Notes: generated by a model from the sequence alone, not told the origin. DNA of 64,000 bases from Pedobacter sp. PLR (GCF_026239675.1 NZ_JAPIVQ010000001.1:682001-746000), one strand, 5' to 3'; counted from the stretch's first letter, positions 16,965 to 26,948 are shown. Program-made: numbers and translations.

Positions 16965-17011
16965 AACACTTTATATAAATTCCGTAAACCACTAATAATC
17001 AATATCAAACT

Positions 17012-17347
17012 ATGCCTTACAAAGAACGGGAAATTAATAAAATGTATTATACGATGGGCGAAGTGACCGAAATGTTTAACGTAAATGCATCTCAGATCCG
17101 CTTTTATGAGAAAGAATTTGATGTACTACAGCCTAAGAAAAACAAAAAAGGTAACCGTTTATTCACTCCTGAAGACATTGAAAATCTAAAGATCATTTTC
17201 CACCTGGTAGATGATAAAGGCTTCACCCTTAAAGGAGCCAAAGAACACTTAAAAAACAACACCTCCGAAGTAAAAGAAAACCAAAAGATCATTGCTTCTC
17301 TGGAAAAGTTAAAAGACTTTTTACTAAAGTTAAACGAAGAGATATAA
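17012..17347 (+). CDS. MerR family transcriptional regulator
   Basis: The 111-residue protein has a MerR-type winged helix-turn-helix at about residues 12-80: YTMGEVTEMFNVNASQIRFY for the HTH and GNRLFTPEDIENLKIIFHLV for the wing and following helix. The C-terminal helix (about 85-111) is a short coiled coil for dimerisation. There is no ligand domain and no metal-binding cysteine, so it belongs to the short MerR-like proteins common in Bacteroidota whose targets are unknown. It is divergent from alaS and 56 bp upstream of the HhH outer-membrane gene, with which it could be co-transcribed. Confidence 0.88.
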   Translation: MPYKEREINKMYYTMGEVTEMFNVNASQIRFYEKEFDVLQPKKNKKGNRLFTPEDIENLKIIFHLVDDKGFTLKGAKEHLKNNTSEVKENQKIIASLEKLKDFLLKLNEEI

Positions 17348-17403
17348 GTTTATTATTAAATAATTCTTATTTTAGATAAATAATATAGTGATTAGGCAGC
17401 ATC

Positions 17404-19440
17404 ATGTCCTACTCACTATTTTTTTGCTTTATCCTCCTGCTCAGTTATGCAAGCCTTCCTGCCTCCGCACAGGAAGCTGAACAAGTAAAAGAATTGAGGG
17501 AGCGCCTTGCCGAAAACGGAAAGGAGGAAGAAGACTTATCTGCTTTCGAAGAACAGCTGGAGGTGCTCAGGAAAAACCCGATAGACCTGAACCATACGAA
17601 TGCAGAAGAGCTGAAAAAACTCATTTCTCTTTCTCCCCTTCAGATTAACAGCTTTTTTCAGCACCTGCTGATTAACGGAAAATTGCTGGATCTGCTCGAA
17701 CTACAATCTATTTCCGGCTTTGACCAGGAGACCATTACTAAAATCCAACCTTTCGTTACCCTTAACCCGGTTAGCCCTTATGCCGTAATAAAGCTTAAGG
17801 ACCTTTACCGGGAAGCTGAACAGCAATTGTTATGGCGATATGGCAGAACACTGGAGCAGCAAAAAGGGTTCAGGGATTTACCGGGAAGCAGATACCTTGG
17901 CTCCGCAGATAAGCTGTTACTGAGCTACAAATACCAGTATCCCAAAATCGGTTCAATCTCTCTATTAATGAAGAAAGATGCCGGTGAAACCCTAGGCAGT
18001 GGCACAATCCCTGTTGATTTTCTATCGGGCAATATTGCGCTCTTCAATTACCGACGCATTCAGAAGCTGATCATAGGTGATTATACCTTGCAATTTGGAC
18101 AAGGCCTCTCTCTTTGGTCAGGATTTTCGTTGGGCAAAGGACCGGATGTGACCAGCGTTGCCAGTAAAGATCTGAGCTTAAAACCCTATACTTCATCCAA
18201 TGAAAGCGCTTTTTTCAGGGGGATCGCCAGCACAATTCAATTGCCTGCAAAGCTCTATTTGACCCCCTTTTATTCTTTCAGAAAACGGGATGCAAGTTTA
18301 AAATCCGGCACAGACGGTGAGCTCAGCTTAACCACCATTTCGGAAAGCGGCCTACACCGTACAGCTTCCGAAATCAGGAACAGAAAGCAACTCTCACAGC
18401 AGGTTTATGGTGCAACCTTACAATACCTGAGTAATCCGCTAAACCTTGGCTTTTCCGCTTATCATAGCCAGTATGACCAAACTTTCACCAGAGAACCTAC
18501 CACCTACAAAAAATACAACTTCGAAGGCAGAAGACTAAGTAATTTCGGCCTCCATTATAACACCAGCTTTCAGAATATTTACTTTTATGGGGAGCTGGCC
18601 AAGGCTAACCCCGGTGGATGGGCAGGATTACAAGGCGCAATGACCAGCCTTTCCAAATCTGTTTCCATGGTGCTGCTCTATCGGAAATACGACAAAGATT
18701 ACCATAGCTTTTTTAGTCAGGCGATTGGAGAAAACACAGAAACCAGCAATGAAAAGGGGCTTTATCTCGGTTTAAATTACCTTCCTGGTTCACATTGGAA
18801 ATTTGCCCTTTACCTCGATTATTTTAAGTTCCCGGAAAAAAAGTACAGGGTAGACACTGCTTCCTCCGGATATGAAGCGCTGGCCCAATTAGTTTATACG
18901 CCTTCAAAGCAACTTAAAATTACCGCGCGCTTTAAAACCGAAAGGAAGCAACAAAATCCCACAGCAAAAAACACCATACGATCTTTAGATAAAGTCTTAA
19001 AAAGCAGTTTTAGGTTTGACTGCAACTGGAAGCTTAACCGGAAGTTCAACAGCCAGCAACGGGTAGAGTTGATCCAATACCAACAGGGAAGCCAGCTAAA
19101 GGAATTCGGCTACCTCATCTATCAGGACCTTGATTATACGCCCATGCATTCTAAAATCTCCGGCAATATCCGTTTGGCTTATTTTAATACGCCTTCTTAT
19201 CAGTCCCGCATCTATGCTTATGAAGCCGATGTGTTATACGGATCAGGTTCCGGAGGATATTATGGCCAGGGCATCCGCACTTTTTTAAACCTCCGTTACC
19301 GTTTACTGAAAAAGCTGGATATATGGAGTCGGTATGCCCTCTATTATTACCCTCATCTAAAACTAATCAGCTCAGGACTGGATGAAATTAACGGGAATAA
19401 GAAATCAGAACTCAAGTTATTAATCCGTCATCAATTTTAA
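17404..19440 (+). CDS. Exported helix-hairpin-helix protein with a predicted outer-membrane barrel
   Basis: This 678-residue protein starts with a signal peptide (about residues 1-22, ending ASA). Residues 50-120 hold tandem helix-hairpin-helix repeats: NPIDLNHTNAEELKKLISLS and ELQSISGFDQETITKIQPF, of the kind that bind DNA backbone in ComEA. From about 140 on the sequence is rich in alternating hydrophobic and polar residues with many aromatic residues, and ends in HQF; the terminal phenylalanine is the outer-membrane barrel signature. The next gene, comEC, begins three bases after its stop. A role as an outer-membrane DNA-binding or uptake protein is inference from this pairing; the family is otherwise uncharacterised. 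Confidence 0.8.
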   Translation: MSYSLFFCFILLLSYASLPASAQEAEQVKELRERLAENGKEEEDLSAFEEQLEVLRKNPIDLNHTNAEELKKLISLSPLQINSFFQHLLINGKLLDLLELQSISGFDQETITKIQPFVTLNPVSPYAVIKLKDLYREAEQQLLWRYGRTLEQQKGFRDLPGSRYLGSADKLLLSYKYQYPKIGSISLLMKKDAGETLGSGTIPVDFLSGNIALFNYRRIQKLIIGDYTLQFGQGLSLWSGFSLGKGPDVTSVASKDLSLKPYTSSNESAFFRGIASTIQLPAKLYLTPFYSFRKRDASLKSGTDGELSLTTISESGLHRTASEIRNRKQLSQQVYGATLQYLSNPLNLGFSAYHSQYDQTFTREPTTYKKYNFEGRRLSNFGLHYNTSFQNIYFYGELAKANPGGWAGLQGAMTSLSKSVSMVLLYRKYDKDYHSFFSQAIGENTETSNEKGLYLGLNYLPGSHWKFALYLDYFKFPEKKYRVDTASSGYEALAQLVYTPSKQLKITARFKTERKQQNPTAKNTIRSLDKVLKSSFRFDCNWKLNRKFNSQQRVELIQYQQGSQLKEFGYLIYQDLDYTPMHSKISGNIRLAYFNTPSYQSRIYAYEADVLYGSGSGGYYGQGIRTFLNLRYRLLKKLDIWSRYALYYYPHLKLISSGLDEINGNKKSELKLLIRHQF

Positions 19441-19443
19441 GAG

Positions 19444-21267
19444 ATGAACAGTTCAGAAAAACCGTTGCAAGTGTTCCCCAGAATCCTCCTTCCCTACATC
19501 CTGGGAGTTGTAGTGTTTTATCATTTTAGATCCGGGGATTTTATATATGGATTAATAGTGATCAATCTCGCCTTGCTAACCGGATTGCTCCTCCTAAACG
19601 GGCATTATTTAGAAATTAAAGCTTATCGTTTTAAATCATGGATCGGGCTGCTGTTTCATTTGTTCTTATTCTTTTTCGGTGGATTGATGTGTTACCATCA
19701 TCAAAGCCTGGTCAAACAAGACCATTTTTCAAAATCAACAACAGCCAGTTATTTAAAAGTTCAGGTGACCGATGAGCCACAGCGAAAAGGGGATATATTG
19801 AGGTTTAAAGGAGAAATTAAAGCAGTTTATCTGTATAAAAAACAAGCTCCGCTTAAAGCCTCCGGAATAATCATGATCACCATCAAACCAGATCCGAAGC
19901 AACCTTTGGTAATTGATTACGGCGCAACATTACTGATTCCTGCGCGTTTTACGGCTATCAGTCCCCCTTTCCACCCTGCACAATTTGATTATCAGGCCTG
20001 GCTAGCCTCGCAAAATATCCATCACCAAAGCTTTTTACCACAAAATGAGATTTTGAAACTGAGCCCAAATTCCGGAAACAGGTTGTTTGCGTTTGCAATA
20101 GCCCTCAGGACTCAGCAGGTGGAACGGTATAAAAAGCTACTCAAAGACAGCAATTCAGTGGCATTGGCCTCTACCCTAATCCTCGGCTATCGTGCGGAAC
20201 TCAGCAAAGAAACACTGGATATCTATTCGAAAACCGGCACCATCCATGCACTTTCTGTTTCCGGAATGCACGTGGGCCTGATTTATCTTGTTCTAAATTA
20301 CGTCCTTGCTTTCCTTAACCGAAGCAGGGCATGGAAACATCCTAAGCTATTTCTCATCCTTGGCTTACTCTGGTTTTATGCTTTGCTGACCGGCTGCACA
20401 CCCTCAGTTCTTCGCGCTGTCCTCATGCTCTCGGTACTTTTAATTGGAAAAACTTACTCCAGATCCACAAACAGCTATAATATTCTATCCTTTGCTGCCT
20501 TTTTTATGCTGCTGTATGATCCGTTCTTAATCTGGGATGTTGGTTTTCAACTTTCCTTTCTGGCAGTGCTTGGCCTCATCTATCTGCAACCTAAATTACA
20601 AGATTGCTGGCCGACAGAAAACAACCTACAGGACTCCCGGCCCTTTAAAAACACCCTGGCTTATAAATTATGGGGCATGATTTCCATGTCTTTATCCGCA
20701 CAACTTTTCACCTTTCCCTTGTCCATATATTACTTCCATCAATTTCCGGTTTATTTCTTACTGAGCAACCTGTTTATCCTGCTTCCAATTACTTTGCTCA
20801 TGTATCTGGGGATTTTACTGCTGATCCCCGGCCTTGATTTTCTAGCCCCCGCTGTCAACTGGCTGATTCAGTTCAACAATTCCGGATTACAATACCTGGC
20901 GGCGCTACCCTGTTCCAGCTTAACCGGAATCCGGATCAGTAAATTAGAATTGTTACTCCTTTCTATTTCCTTAACATTAGGGCTACTTGCCTTAGTAAAG
21001 TGTAACTGGAAACTACTGATTGCTACTTTCGCCGTTTTTTTACCCTTGCAACTTTCCATCAGCCTAACCTCGGTCAAAAGATACCATCAACAACAGGTAA
21101 TCCATTTTAACATCCCAAAACACAAAGCCATAGCTTATATTTTTTCGCATCAGGCTACTGTTTACACCCAACTAAAACAGGAAGATCCCGGTTTCCGATA
21201 TTTTATTCAACCGGTATTAGACTACCATCAAATCCGGTTTCTAAAAATCAGATCACTCCCTCCTTAA
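19444..21267 (+). CDS. comEC: ComEC/Rec2 family DNA-uptake channel
   Basis: ComEC forms the inner-membrane channel that takes up single-stranded DNA during natural transformation. The 607-residue protein has N-terminal membrane helices, a DUF4131-like soluble part (about 100-200), and the competence domain (about 225-500) with HALSVSGMHVGLIYLVL and LTGCTPSVLRAVLML, both family hallmarks. The metallo-beta-lactamase-like nuclease domain of long ComEC proteins is absent, as is usual in this phylum, and the tail after the last helix is short (about 65 residues). It follows the HhH barrel gene by three bases. Whether the organism is transformable is not known. Confidence 0.92.
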   Translation: MNSSEKPLQVFPRILLPYILGVVVFYHFRSGDFIYGLIVINLALLTGLLLLNGHYLEIKAYRFKSWIGLLFHLFLFFFGGLMCYHHQSLVKQDHFSKSTTASYLKVQVTDEPQRKGDILRFKGEIKAVYLYKKQAPLKASGIIMITIKPDPKQPLVIDYGATLLIPARFTAISPPFHPAQFDYQAWLASQNIHHQSFLPQNEILKLSPNSGNRLFAFAIALRTQQVERYKKLLKDSNSVALASTLILGYRAELSKETLDIYSKTGTIHALSVSGMHVGLIYLVLNYVLAFLNRSRAWKHPKLFLILGLLWFYALLTGCTPSVLRAVLMLSVLLIGKTYSRSTNSYNILSFAAFFMLLYDPFLIWDVGFQLSFLAVLGLIYLQPKLQDCWPTENNLQDSRPFKNTLAYKLWGMISMSLSAQLFTFPLSIYYFHQFPVYFLLSNLFILLPITLLMYLGILLLIPGLDFLAPAVNWLIQFNNSGLQYLAALPCSSLTGIRISKLELLLLSISLTLGLLALVKCNWKLLIATFAVFLPLQLSISLTSVKRYHQQQVIHFNIPKHKAIAYIFSHQATVYTQLKQEDPGFRYFIQPVLDYHQIRFLKIRSLPP

Positions 21268-21358
21268 TCCCGCATTCATTTCAAAACGTTTTAACCACAA
21301 TGATTCGCTTTTTATTTACTTTTGATAAGAAAGCAAAAGAAACTTAGCCCCAAACTCT

Positions 21359-22138
21359 ATGACAGCGCCATTGGTTTTATACTCTGTTGAGCAACGTATC
21401 GCCACTATTTCTATTAATCGCCCCGAAAAGCGTAATGCCCTGAATCCGGAGCTGGTTACCCTACTTAGAGAAACATTAATTGAGGCTTCTGAGGATGACG
21501 AGGTCAAAGTCATCATTTTAAAAGCAAATGGTAACACCTTCAGTGCGGGTGCCGACCTTGCCTATTTACAGCAGCTGCAACAAAACAGTTATGAAGAAAA
21601 TCTGGCTGATTCCGAAAATTTAAAACGCTTATTTACCACCATCTATTACTTACCTAAAGTGGTAATTGCCCAGGTAGAAGGTCATGCCATTGCCGGTGGT
21701 TGTGGTTTAGCTACCGTATGCGATATTACCTTCGCCGTTCCGGAAGCTAATTTTGGTTACACGGAAGTGAAGCTGGGATTTGTACCCGCAATCGTGTCCT
21801 GCTTTTTACTTAGAAAAACATCTGAAACAATTGCCAGGAGAATACTGTTAACAGGAGAATTGTTCTCTGCACAGCAGGCTCTGGACTATGGATTGATCAC
21901 TTTTGTAACAAACAAAGAAGACATTAATCTTAAGGTTACAGAATTTGCATTAAGTTTGTGCACTGAAACTTCTGCCAATTCCCTGATGGTAACCAAACAA
22001 TTGATTGGTCAAACCACCAACCCCCAGTTAGAGAGCTGTCTGTCACTGGCTGTTCAGATCAATGCAAGGGTAAGAGATAGTGAAGATTTCAAAAAAGGTG
22101 TTGCTGCCTTTATCAGCAAAGAGAAAATACAATGGTAA
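21359..22138 (+). CDS. Enoyl-CoA hydratase/isomerase family protein
   Basis: The 259-residue crotonase-fold enzyme has the two oxyanion-hole segments: FSAGADLAYLQ (about residues 62-72) and the glycine-rich GHAIAGGCGLATVCDITFA (about 104-122). Of the two catalytic glutamates of true enoyl-CoA hydratase, E in YTEVKLGFVP is kept at about 140, while the first position is not glutamate (AGGCGL), so the reaction may be an isomerase, hydrolase or methylglutaconyl-CoA-type hydration rather than classic beta-oxidation. No acyl-CoA pathway gene adjoins it. It is monocistronic by spacing. Confidence 0.88.
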   Translation: MTAPLVLYSVEQRIATISINRPEKRNALNPELVTLLRETLIEASEDDEVKVIILKANGNTFSAGADLAYLQQLQQNSYEENLADSENLKRLFTTIYYLPKVVIAQVEGHAIAGGCGLATVCDITFAVPEANFGYTEVKLGFVPAIVSCFLLRKTSETIARRILLTGELFSAQQALDYGLITFVTNKEDINLKVTEFALSLCTETSANSLMVTKQLIGQTTNPQLESCLSLAVQINARVRDSEDFKKGVAAFISKEKIQW

Positions 22139-22216
22139 TTGTATCAAACCAGTACAAGTACCCATCAATTCAACATTAATACGAATCAATAATTGCAAAC
22201 ACTAAAAACTACTTAT

Positions 22217-22894
22217 ATGTTAAAATCAATTAAAACCGGAGTTTTAGCTGCTGTTCTTGTCAGCACAGCAATCTTCGCTCATGCTCAAAAGAAAATTACT
22301 GAAGGGACTGTCGTTTACGGCATAGCGTATTCCTTAACTCCGGAACAAGAGCCGATGGCGGCAATGTTCCCTGCAGAATCCAAAATTAAGTTCAATGGCA
22401 ATATGTCCAGGATGGAAATGCAACAAGGTGCAGCAACCATTACAGTACTTGCAAACATTGTAGATTTAAACTCATTGGTACTGATTGATGTACCAATTGC
22501 GCAAATGCAATTCGCAGTAAAAGGCACTAAAGCAGATTACGATAAAGAAAAAGCAAATGACCCTAAGTTCAGTGATTTCGTAGCTACAGGTGAGAAAAAA
22601 ACGATCTTAAATTACAATGCAGAAAAATACACTTATAAAGATGATAAAGGTGGCACTTACGAATTGTGGGCAACCACTGACGTTGAGCTTCCTGCTGGTT
22701 TAATAGGTCGTGAATTCAAGGATGTTAAAGGAACGCCGGTTGTATTCACCAGCTTCAACAAAGGCATCAAATCTACAGCTACTATAAAAAGTCTGGTAGC
22801 AGAAAAAGCAGGTCCTTTCACTTTAGATGTACCTAAAGGTTATGAAGTGAAAACAATGGAAGAAATCATGGCAATGCAGGGTGGAGGTCAATAG
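22217..22894 (+). CDS. Exported protein of unknown function, DUF4412-like
   Basis: I start it at the ATG at 22217 (225 residues, MLKSIKTGVLA), which opens a signal peptide ending AHAQ at about residue 24. The mature part looks like an all-beta periplasmic protein, with motifs EGTVVYGIAYSL, YTYKDDKGGTYELWATTD and a proline-glycine-containing C-terminus. It resembles the DUF4412/GLPGLI kind of exported Bacteroidota proteins, but I cannot assign it firmly. It lies 11 bp upstream of the LTA-synthase-like gene and is probably co-transcribed with it and the peptidase. Confidence 0.72.
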   Translation: MLKSIKTGVLAAVLVSTAIFAHAQKKITEGTVVYGIAYSLTPEQEPMAAMFPAESKIKFNGNMSRMEMQQGAATITVLANIVDLNSLVLIDVPIAQMQFAVKGTKADYDKEKANDPKFSDFVATGEKKTILNYNAEKYTYKDDKGGTYELWATTDVELPAGLIGREFKDVKGTPVVFTSFNKGIKSTATIKSLVAEKAGPFTLDVPKGYEVKTMEEIMAMQGGGQ

Positions 22895-22905
22895 CATACG
22901 CTAAA

Positions 22906-24771
22906 ATGTTTAGAAGCCTTATTTTTTTACTCAGATTCTATATTTTCTGGTTGTTATTTTTCTTTATCGACCGGTTAGTATTTCTTCTAATTTATCATAA
23001 AAAGCTGGTTATGGTTCCCTTATCGGAAACCATGACCACTTTCTATCACGCCTTACTATTAGACCTATCGATGACGGCATATCTTGCGGTCATTCCTGTT
23101 TTAGGCTATATTTTCTGGTTATTCAGTGGTTGGAAATCCGTTAACATCAAATGGATCTCTATTTATAATTTAGTATTGCTGGTTCTGTTCAGCATCATTT
23201 CAGTTGTTAATTTTAATATATACCGCGAATGGGGGACTAAAGTAAATGCCAAAGCCTTTGGTTTTGCAGTTTCTTCACCCGGAGAAGCTTTGGCTTCCGG
23301 TGCCTCTTCCCCTGTTGCCTTATCCCTGTTTGTACTCGTATTCCTGATCATCGCCGGGTTCTTCCTGCAGAAGCGACTGATCCCCAAACAACTTTCTTTT
23401 GAAAAATCACCGATCTGGCTGCGTGCCGTATTTTCTATCCTACTCATCGTTTTCACGTTTATGTTTATCCGTGGAGGTTTTAAAGGATCGCCAATTACGC
23501 AAAGTATGTCGTATTTCTCTAAGGAACAACTGCTCAACCATGCTGCGGTAAACACAGAATGGAACCTGCTCAGAAGTCTGCTTTCAGAGAAAATGACCCG
23601 CCAGAATCCTTATATATACCTTGATCCTAAAAAGGCAGATCAGCTAATCCAGGATTTGTATGCTACAGAAAAAGACAGCACCACCCATATTTTAACCACC
23701 AACAGGCCCAATGTGGTCATGGTGATTATTGAAAGTTTCACCGCCGATCTTACGCAAACCCTTGGAAATGAAACGGGCATTACCCCTCATTTCGATTCTT
23801 TAATGAACAAAGGTGTGTCATTTGATCAGCTTTATGCTTCCGGCAGTCGCACCGATAAAGGCATTATCGCCAGCCTTGCTGGATTCCCTACCCTTGCTGC
23901 CGGCAGCATTGTGAGATACCCGGAGAAAATGCAAAAACTACCAGCTATTTCTCATTCACTAGCCAGGAATGGCTACCATACCTCTTTCTATTATGGGGGA
24001 GAATCAGAATTCGACAATTACAAAGCTTTTATCCTCAGCCATGATTATCAAAAGCTCATCGATAGGAACAGCTTCTCCGGGAATTCCCCAAAATCCTTTT
24101 GGGGACAGTATGATGAAGCCGTATTTGACAGGCAACTACAGGAATTGAATACCGAGAAACAACCTTTCTATTCCACCCTGCTTACCCTGACCAATCATGA
24201 GCCTTACAGCCTTCCCGGGAAACATAAATTCGGCAATACCAATAATGTGGAGCAGTTTAAAAGTACCGCCTGGTATACGGATTCCTGTATCAATGCTTAT
24301 TTAAACAATGCAAAAAAGCAACCCTGGTATAACAATACGCTGTTTATATTCGTAGCGGATCATGGCCATGTATTGCCAAAACAAAATCAGGACATTTCCT
24401 CACCAGGCCGTTATCATATCCCACTCGTGTTTTTAGGAGAAGTCATTAAAAAGGAATTCAGGGGTAAAAAATATAGTAATGTGGGCTCGCAGGTAGACAT
24501 TGCGGCCACCTTGCTTGCGCAATTAAATATTCCTGCTAAAGATTTTGAATGGAGTAAAAACCTGCTAAACCCTTATGCTAAACCATTTGCTTACTTCAGC
24601 TGGGACAATGGTATGGGCTTTATTGATAACGAGCAATGTATTACCTTTGATAATGTAGGTAAAATGACCTTATTCAACAGTAATGACAAGGACAAAGAAG
24701 GAACCGAAAAGCGGTTAAACCTGGCGAAAGCTTACCTTCAAAAAGTATATCAGCAATTTATATCACTATAA
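22906..24771 (+). CDS. LTA-synthase-like membrane sulfatase/phosphoglycerol transferase
   Basis: The 621-residue protein has about five N-terminal membrane helices (residues 1-200) and a large periplasmic alkaline-phosphatase-fold domain (about 260-600). Active-site features of the LtaS/OpgB group are present: the first metal-binding acid in VVMVIIESFTAD, the likely nucleophile Thr in SGSRTDKGIIAS, and the late metal ligands in FVADHGHVLP. In Gram-negative bacteria such enzymes add phosphoglycerol or related head groups to glycans or lipids of the envelope. The substrate here is unknown. It is the second gene of a tight three-gene run ending with the peptidase (2-bp gap). Confidence 0.9.
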   Translation: MFRSLIFLLRFYIFWLLFFFIDRLVFLLIYHKKLVMVPLSETMTTFYHALLLDLSMTAYLAVIPVLGYIFWLFSGWKSVNIKWISIYNLVLLVLFSIISVVNFNIYREWGTKVNAKAFGFAVSSPGEALASGASSPVALSLFVLVFLIIAGFFLQKRLIPKQLSFEKSPIWLRAVFSILLIVFTFMFIRGGFKGSPITQSMSYFSKEQLLNHAAVNTEWNLLRSLLSEKMTRQNPYIYLDPKKADQLIQDLYATEKDSTTHILTTNRPNVVMVIIESFTADLTQTLGNETGITPHFDSLMNKGVSFDQLYASGSRTDKGIIASLAGFPTLAAGSIVRYPEKMQKLPAISHSLARNGYHTSFYYGGESEFDNYKAFILSHDYQKLIDRNSFSGNSPKSFWGQYDEAVFDRQLQELNTEKQPFYSTLLTLTNHEPYSLPGKHKFGNTNNVEQFKSTAWYTDSCINAYLNNAKKQPWYNNTLFIFVADHGHVLPKQNQDISSPGRYHIPLVFLGEVIKKEFRGKKYSNVGSQVDIAATLLAQLNIPAKDFEWSKNLLNPYAKPFAYFSWDNGMGFIDNEQCITFDNVGKMTLFNSNDKDKEGTEKRLNLAKAYLQKVYQQFISL

Positions 24772-24773
24772 AA

Positions 24774-26948
24774 ATGAATATTAAACACCTCTTTTTTAAA
24801 CTGGCAGTCCTGCTTATTCTGGTAAGTTCCGGACAAACCTATGCACAAAAGCAATCCGACCTTAAATGGGCAAAAGACGGTAATTCCTATTATCAGATTA
24901 AAGAATCTGGCATTGTAGCGATCACCCTTCCTAAAAATGAAGAGAAAATCATTCTTGACCCGGGTTTCTTATATGCCAATGCCAACATGGGGCTTGGAGC
25001 TATCAAGGATTTTGAAATCTCTGCGGATGGAACTAAAATATTACTGTATACCAACAGCAAAAAGGTATGGAGATATGAAACCCGCGGTGATTATTTCGTG
25101 GCTGATTTGAAAACAAAAGAAATGATCAAAATCGGTAAGGACAGACCTGCATCTTCACTGATGTTTGCAAAGTTTTCTCCGGATGGAAATAAGGTCGCTT
25201 ATGTGAGCAAGCACAACATCTATGTAGATGATTTGACTAGCCGCAGCACAAAAGCACTGACTACCGATGGGACTGACCGCATGATCAATGGAACATTTGA
25301 CTGGGTGTATGAAGAAGAATTTGATTGCAGAGACGGATTCAGATGGAGCCCTGACGGTGCCACTATTGCCTATTGGCAATTAGATGCGCGTGACATCAGG
25401 AATTTTCTGATGATCAACAATACAGATTCTATCTATTCTTTCAATGTGCCGGTAGAATATCCTAAAGTTGGCCAAAATCCTTCGGCTTGTAAAGTAGGTA
25501 TCGTGGATATCAATACGGCGGCTACCAAATGGCTGGATGTTCCCGGAGATATGATCCAGCATTATATCCCTAGAATGGAATGGATTCCTAACAGCAATGA
25601 GGTGATCCTTCAACAGCTAAACAGAGTGCAAAATCAAAGTACACTATTTGTTGCCAATGCAAAATCAGGAGCAGTAAAAAATATTTACTCGGAAACAGAT
25701 AAAGCCTGGATCGACGTTGGTCAGGGCTGGAACTGGGTTAATAACGGAAAAGAATTCCTTTGGTCCACAGAAAAAGACGGCTGGCGTCATCAATACCGCA
25801 TTAGTAAAGACGGTAAAAAACAAACGCTGATCACAAAAGGCAATTTTGATGTCATCGAAAGCGCCCTGGTAGACGAGAAAAACAACCTGTTATACTTCAT
25901 GGCTTCTCCGGATAATGCGACTCAGAAGTATCTCTATAAAACCAAACTTAGTGGTGGTGGCAAATCAGAAATGGTGACCCCATCTATCCTGCCGGGTACA
26001 CACAGCTATGACATCTCTCCAAATGGATTATTTGCACGTCACAGCTATACGAGTGGAACCGTTCCTCCTATTACGGAATGGATGAAACTGACTACTTTAA
26101 ACCCTTTCACCATGGAAGGCAGTATCACCAATCAACTGGGTAGAATCAAAGCACAGAAAAACCCTGTAGAATTCTTTAAAGTAACCACCGAAGATGGCGT
26201 TACCATGGACGGCTGGATGAAGAAACCAGACAATTTTGACCGCACAAAAAAATACCCGGTTGTATTTTATGTATACGGCGAACCTGCGTCTCAAACGGTA
26301 ACTGATACTTATGGTGCCGGACGCAATTTCTTGTACAACGGAGATATGGCCAAAGACGGTTATATCTATATTTCAGTAGAAAATCGTGGCGCTCCTGCTC
26401 CGAAAGGCAGAGAATGGCGTAAAAGCATTTACAAAAGCATTGGCACTTTAAACATCCGTGACCAGGCTATGGCGACTAAGAAAATCATGGAATGGCCATT
26501 TGTCGACAAAGACAGGATTGCTGTCTGGGGATGGAGCGGCGGTGGATCTTCCACTTTAAACCTGCTTTTCCAATATCCTGAGATTTACAAAACAGGTATT
26601 GCCATTGCAGCAGTAGCCAATCAACTGACCTACGATAATATTTATCAGGAACGTTATATGGGCTCTCCGTTAAAAACTACGGAAGCTTACGTAAAAGGAT
26701 CACCGATCAACTATGCGAAAAACCTAAAAGGTAATTTATTGTATATCCATGGTACCGGAGATGACAATGTGCATTATCAAAATGCCGAAATGCTGGCAAA
26801 TGAATTGATCAGGTTCGGAAAAGTTTTTCAAATGATGTCTTATCCTAACCGTACACACAGCATCAGCGAAGGAGATGGAACTTTCCACCATTTATCGCTG
26901 ACTTACACTGACTTTCTAAAGAAAAACTGTCCTCCGGGAGGGAAATAA
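24774..26948 (+). CDS. Prolyl oligopeptidase family (S9B), dipeptidyl peptidase IV-like
   Basis: This 724-residue secreted or periplasmic serine peptidase has a signal peptide (about 1-24, ending YAQ), an N-terminal beta-propeller domain (about 40-480, with the substrate-amine-binding EEEFDCRDGFRWSPDG region, D-W-V-Y-E-E-E around 180) and a C-terminal alpha/beta-hydrolase domain. The nucleophile is S588 in GWSGGG; the Asp and His follow in GTGDDNVHYQ and PNRTHSI. The double-glutamate motif marks it as DPP-IV type, releasing X-Pro or X-Ala dipeptides. Such enzymes support peptide nutrition in Bacteroidota. A clear terminator follows. Confidence 0.94.
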   Translation: MNIKHLFFKLAVLLILVSSGQTYAQKQSDLKWAKDGNSYYQIKESGIVAITLPKNEEKIILDPGFLYANANMGLGAIKDFEISADGTKILLYTNSKKVWRYETRGDYFVADLKTKEMIKIGKDRPASSLMFAKFSPDGNKVAYVSKHNIYVDDLTSRSTKALTTDGTDRMINGTFDWVYEEEFDCRDGFRWSPDGATIAYWQLDARDIRNFLMINNTDSIYSFNVPVEYPKVGQNPSACKVGIVDINTAATKWLDVPGDMIQHYIPRMEWIPNSNEVILQQLNRVQNQSTLFVANAKSGAVKNIYSETDKAWIDVGQGWNWVNNGKEFLWSTEKDGWRHQYRISKDGKKQTLITKGNFDVIESALVDEKNNLLYFMASPDNATQKYLYKTKLSGGGKSEMVTPSILPGTHSYDISPNGLFARHSYTSGTVPPITEWMKLTTLNPFTMEGSITNQLGRIKAQKNPVEFFKVTTEDGVTMDGWMKKPDNFDRTKKYPVVFYVYGEPASQTVTDTYGAGRNFLYNGDMAKDGYIYISVENRGAPAPKGREWRKSIYKSIGTLNIRDQAMATKKIMEWPFVDKDRIAVWGWSGGGSSTLNLLFQYPEIYKTGIAIAAVANQLTYDNIYQERYMGSPLKTTEAYVKGSPINYAKNLKGNLLYIHGTGDDNVHYQNAEMLANELIRFGKVFQMMSYPNRTHSISEGDGTFHHLSLTYTDFLKKNCPPGGK

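Noticed and set aside
19444-21267. Frameshifted comEC missing a nuclease domain
   Set aside because: Many Bacteroidota ComEC proteins lack the metallo-beta-lactamase domain. The tail is somewhat short, but I see no continuing frame downstream to support a frameshift.
22193-22216. Upstream start for the exported DUF4412-like protein
   Set aside because: It is a TTG and would put eight residues before an otherwise good signal peptide; the ATG at 22217 fits better.
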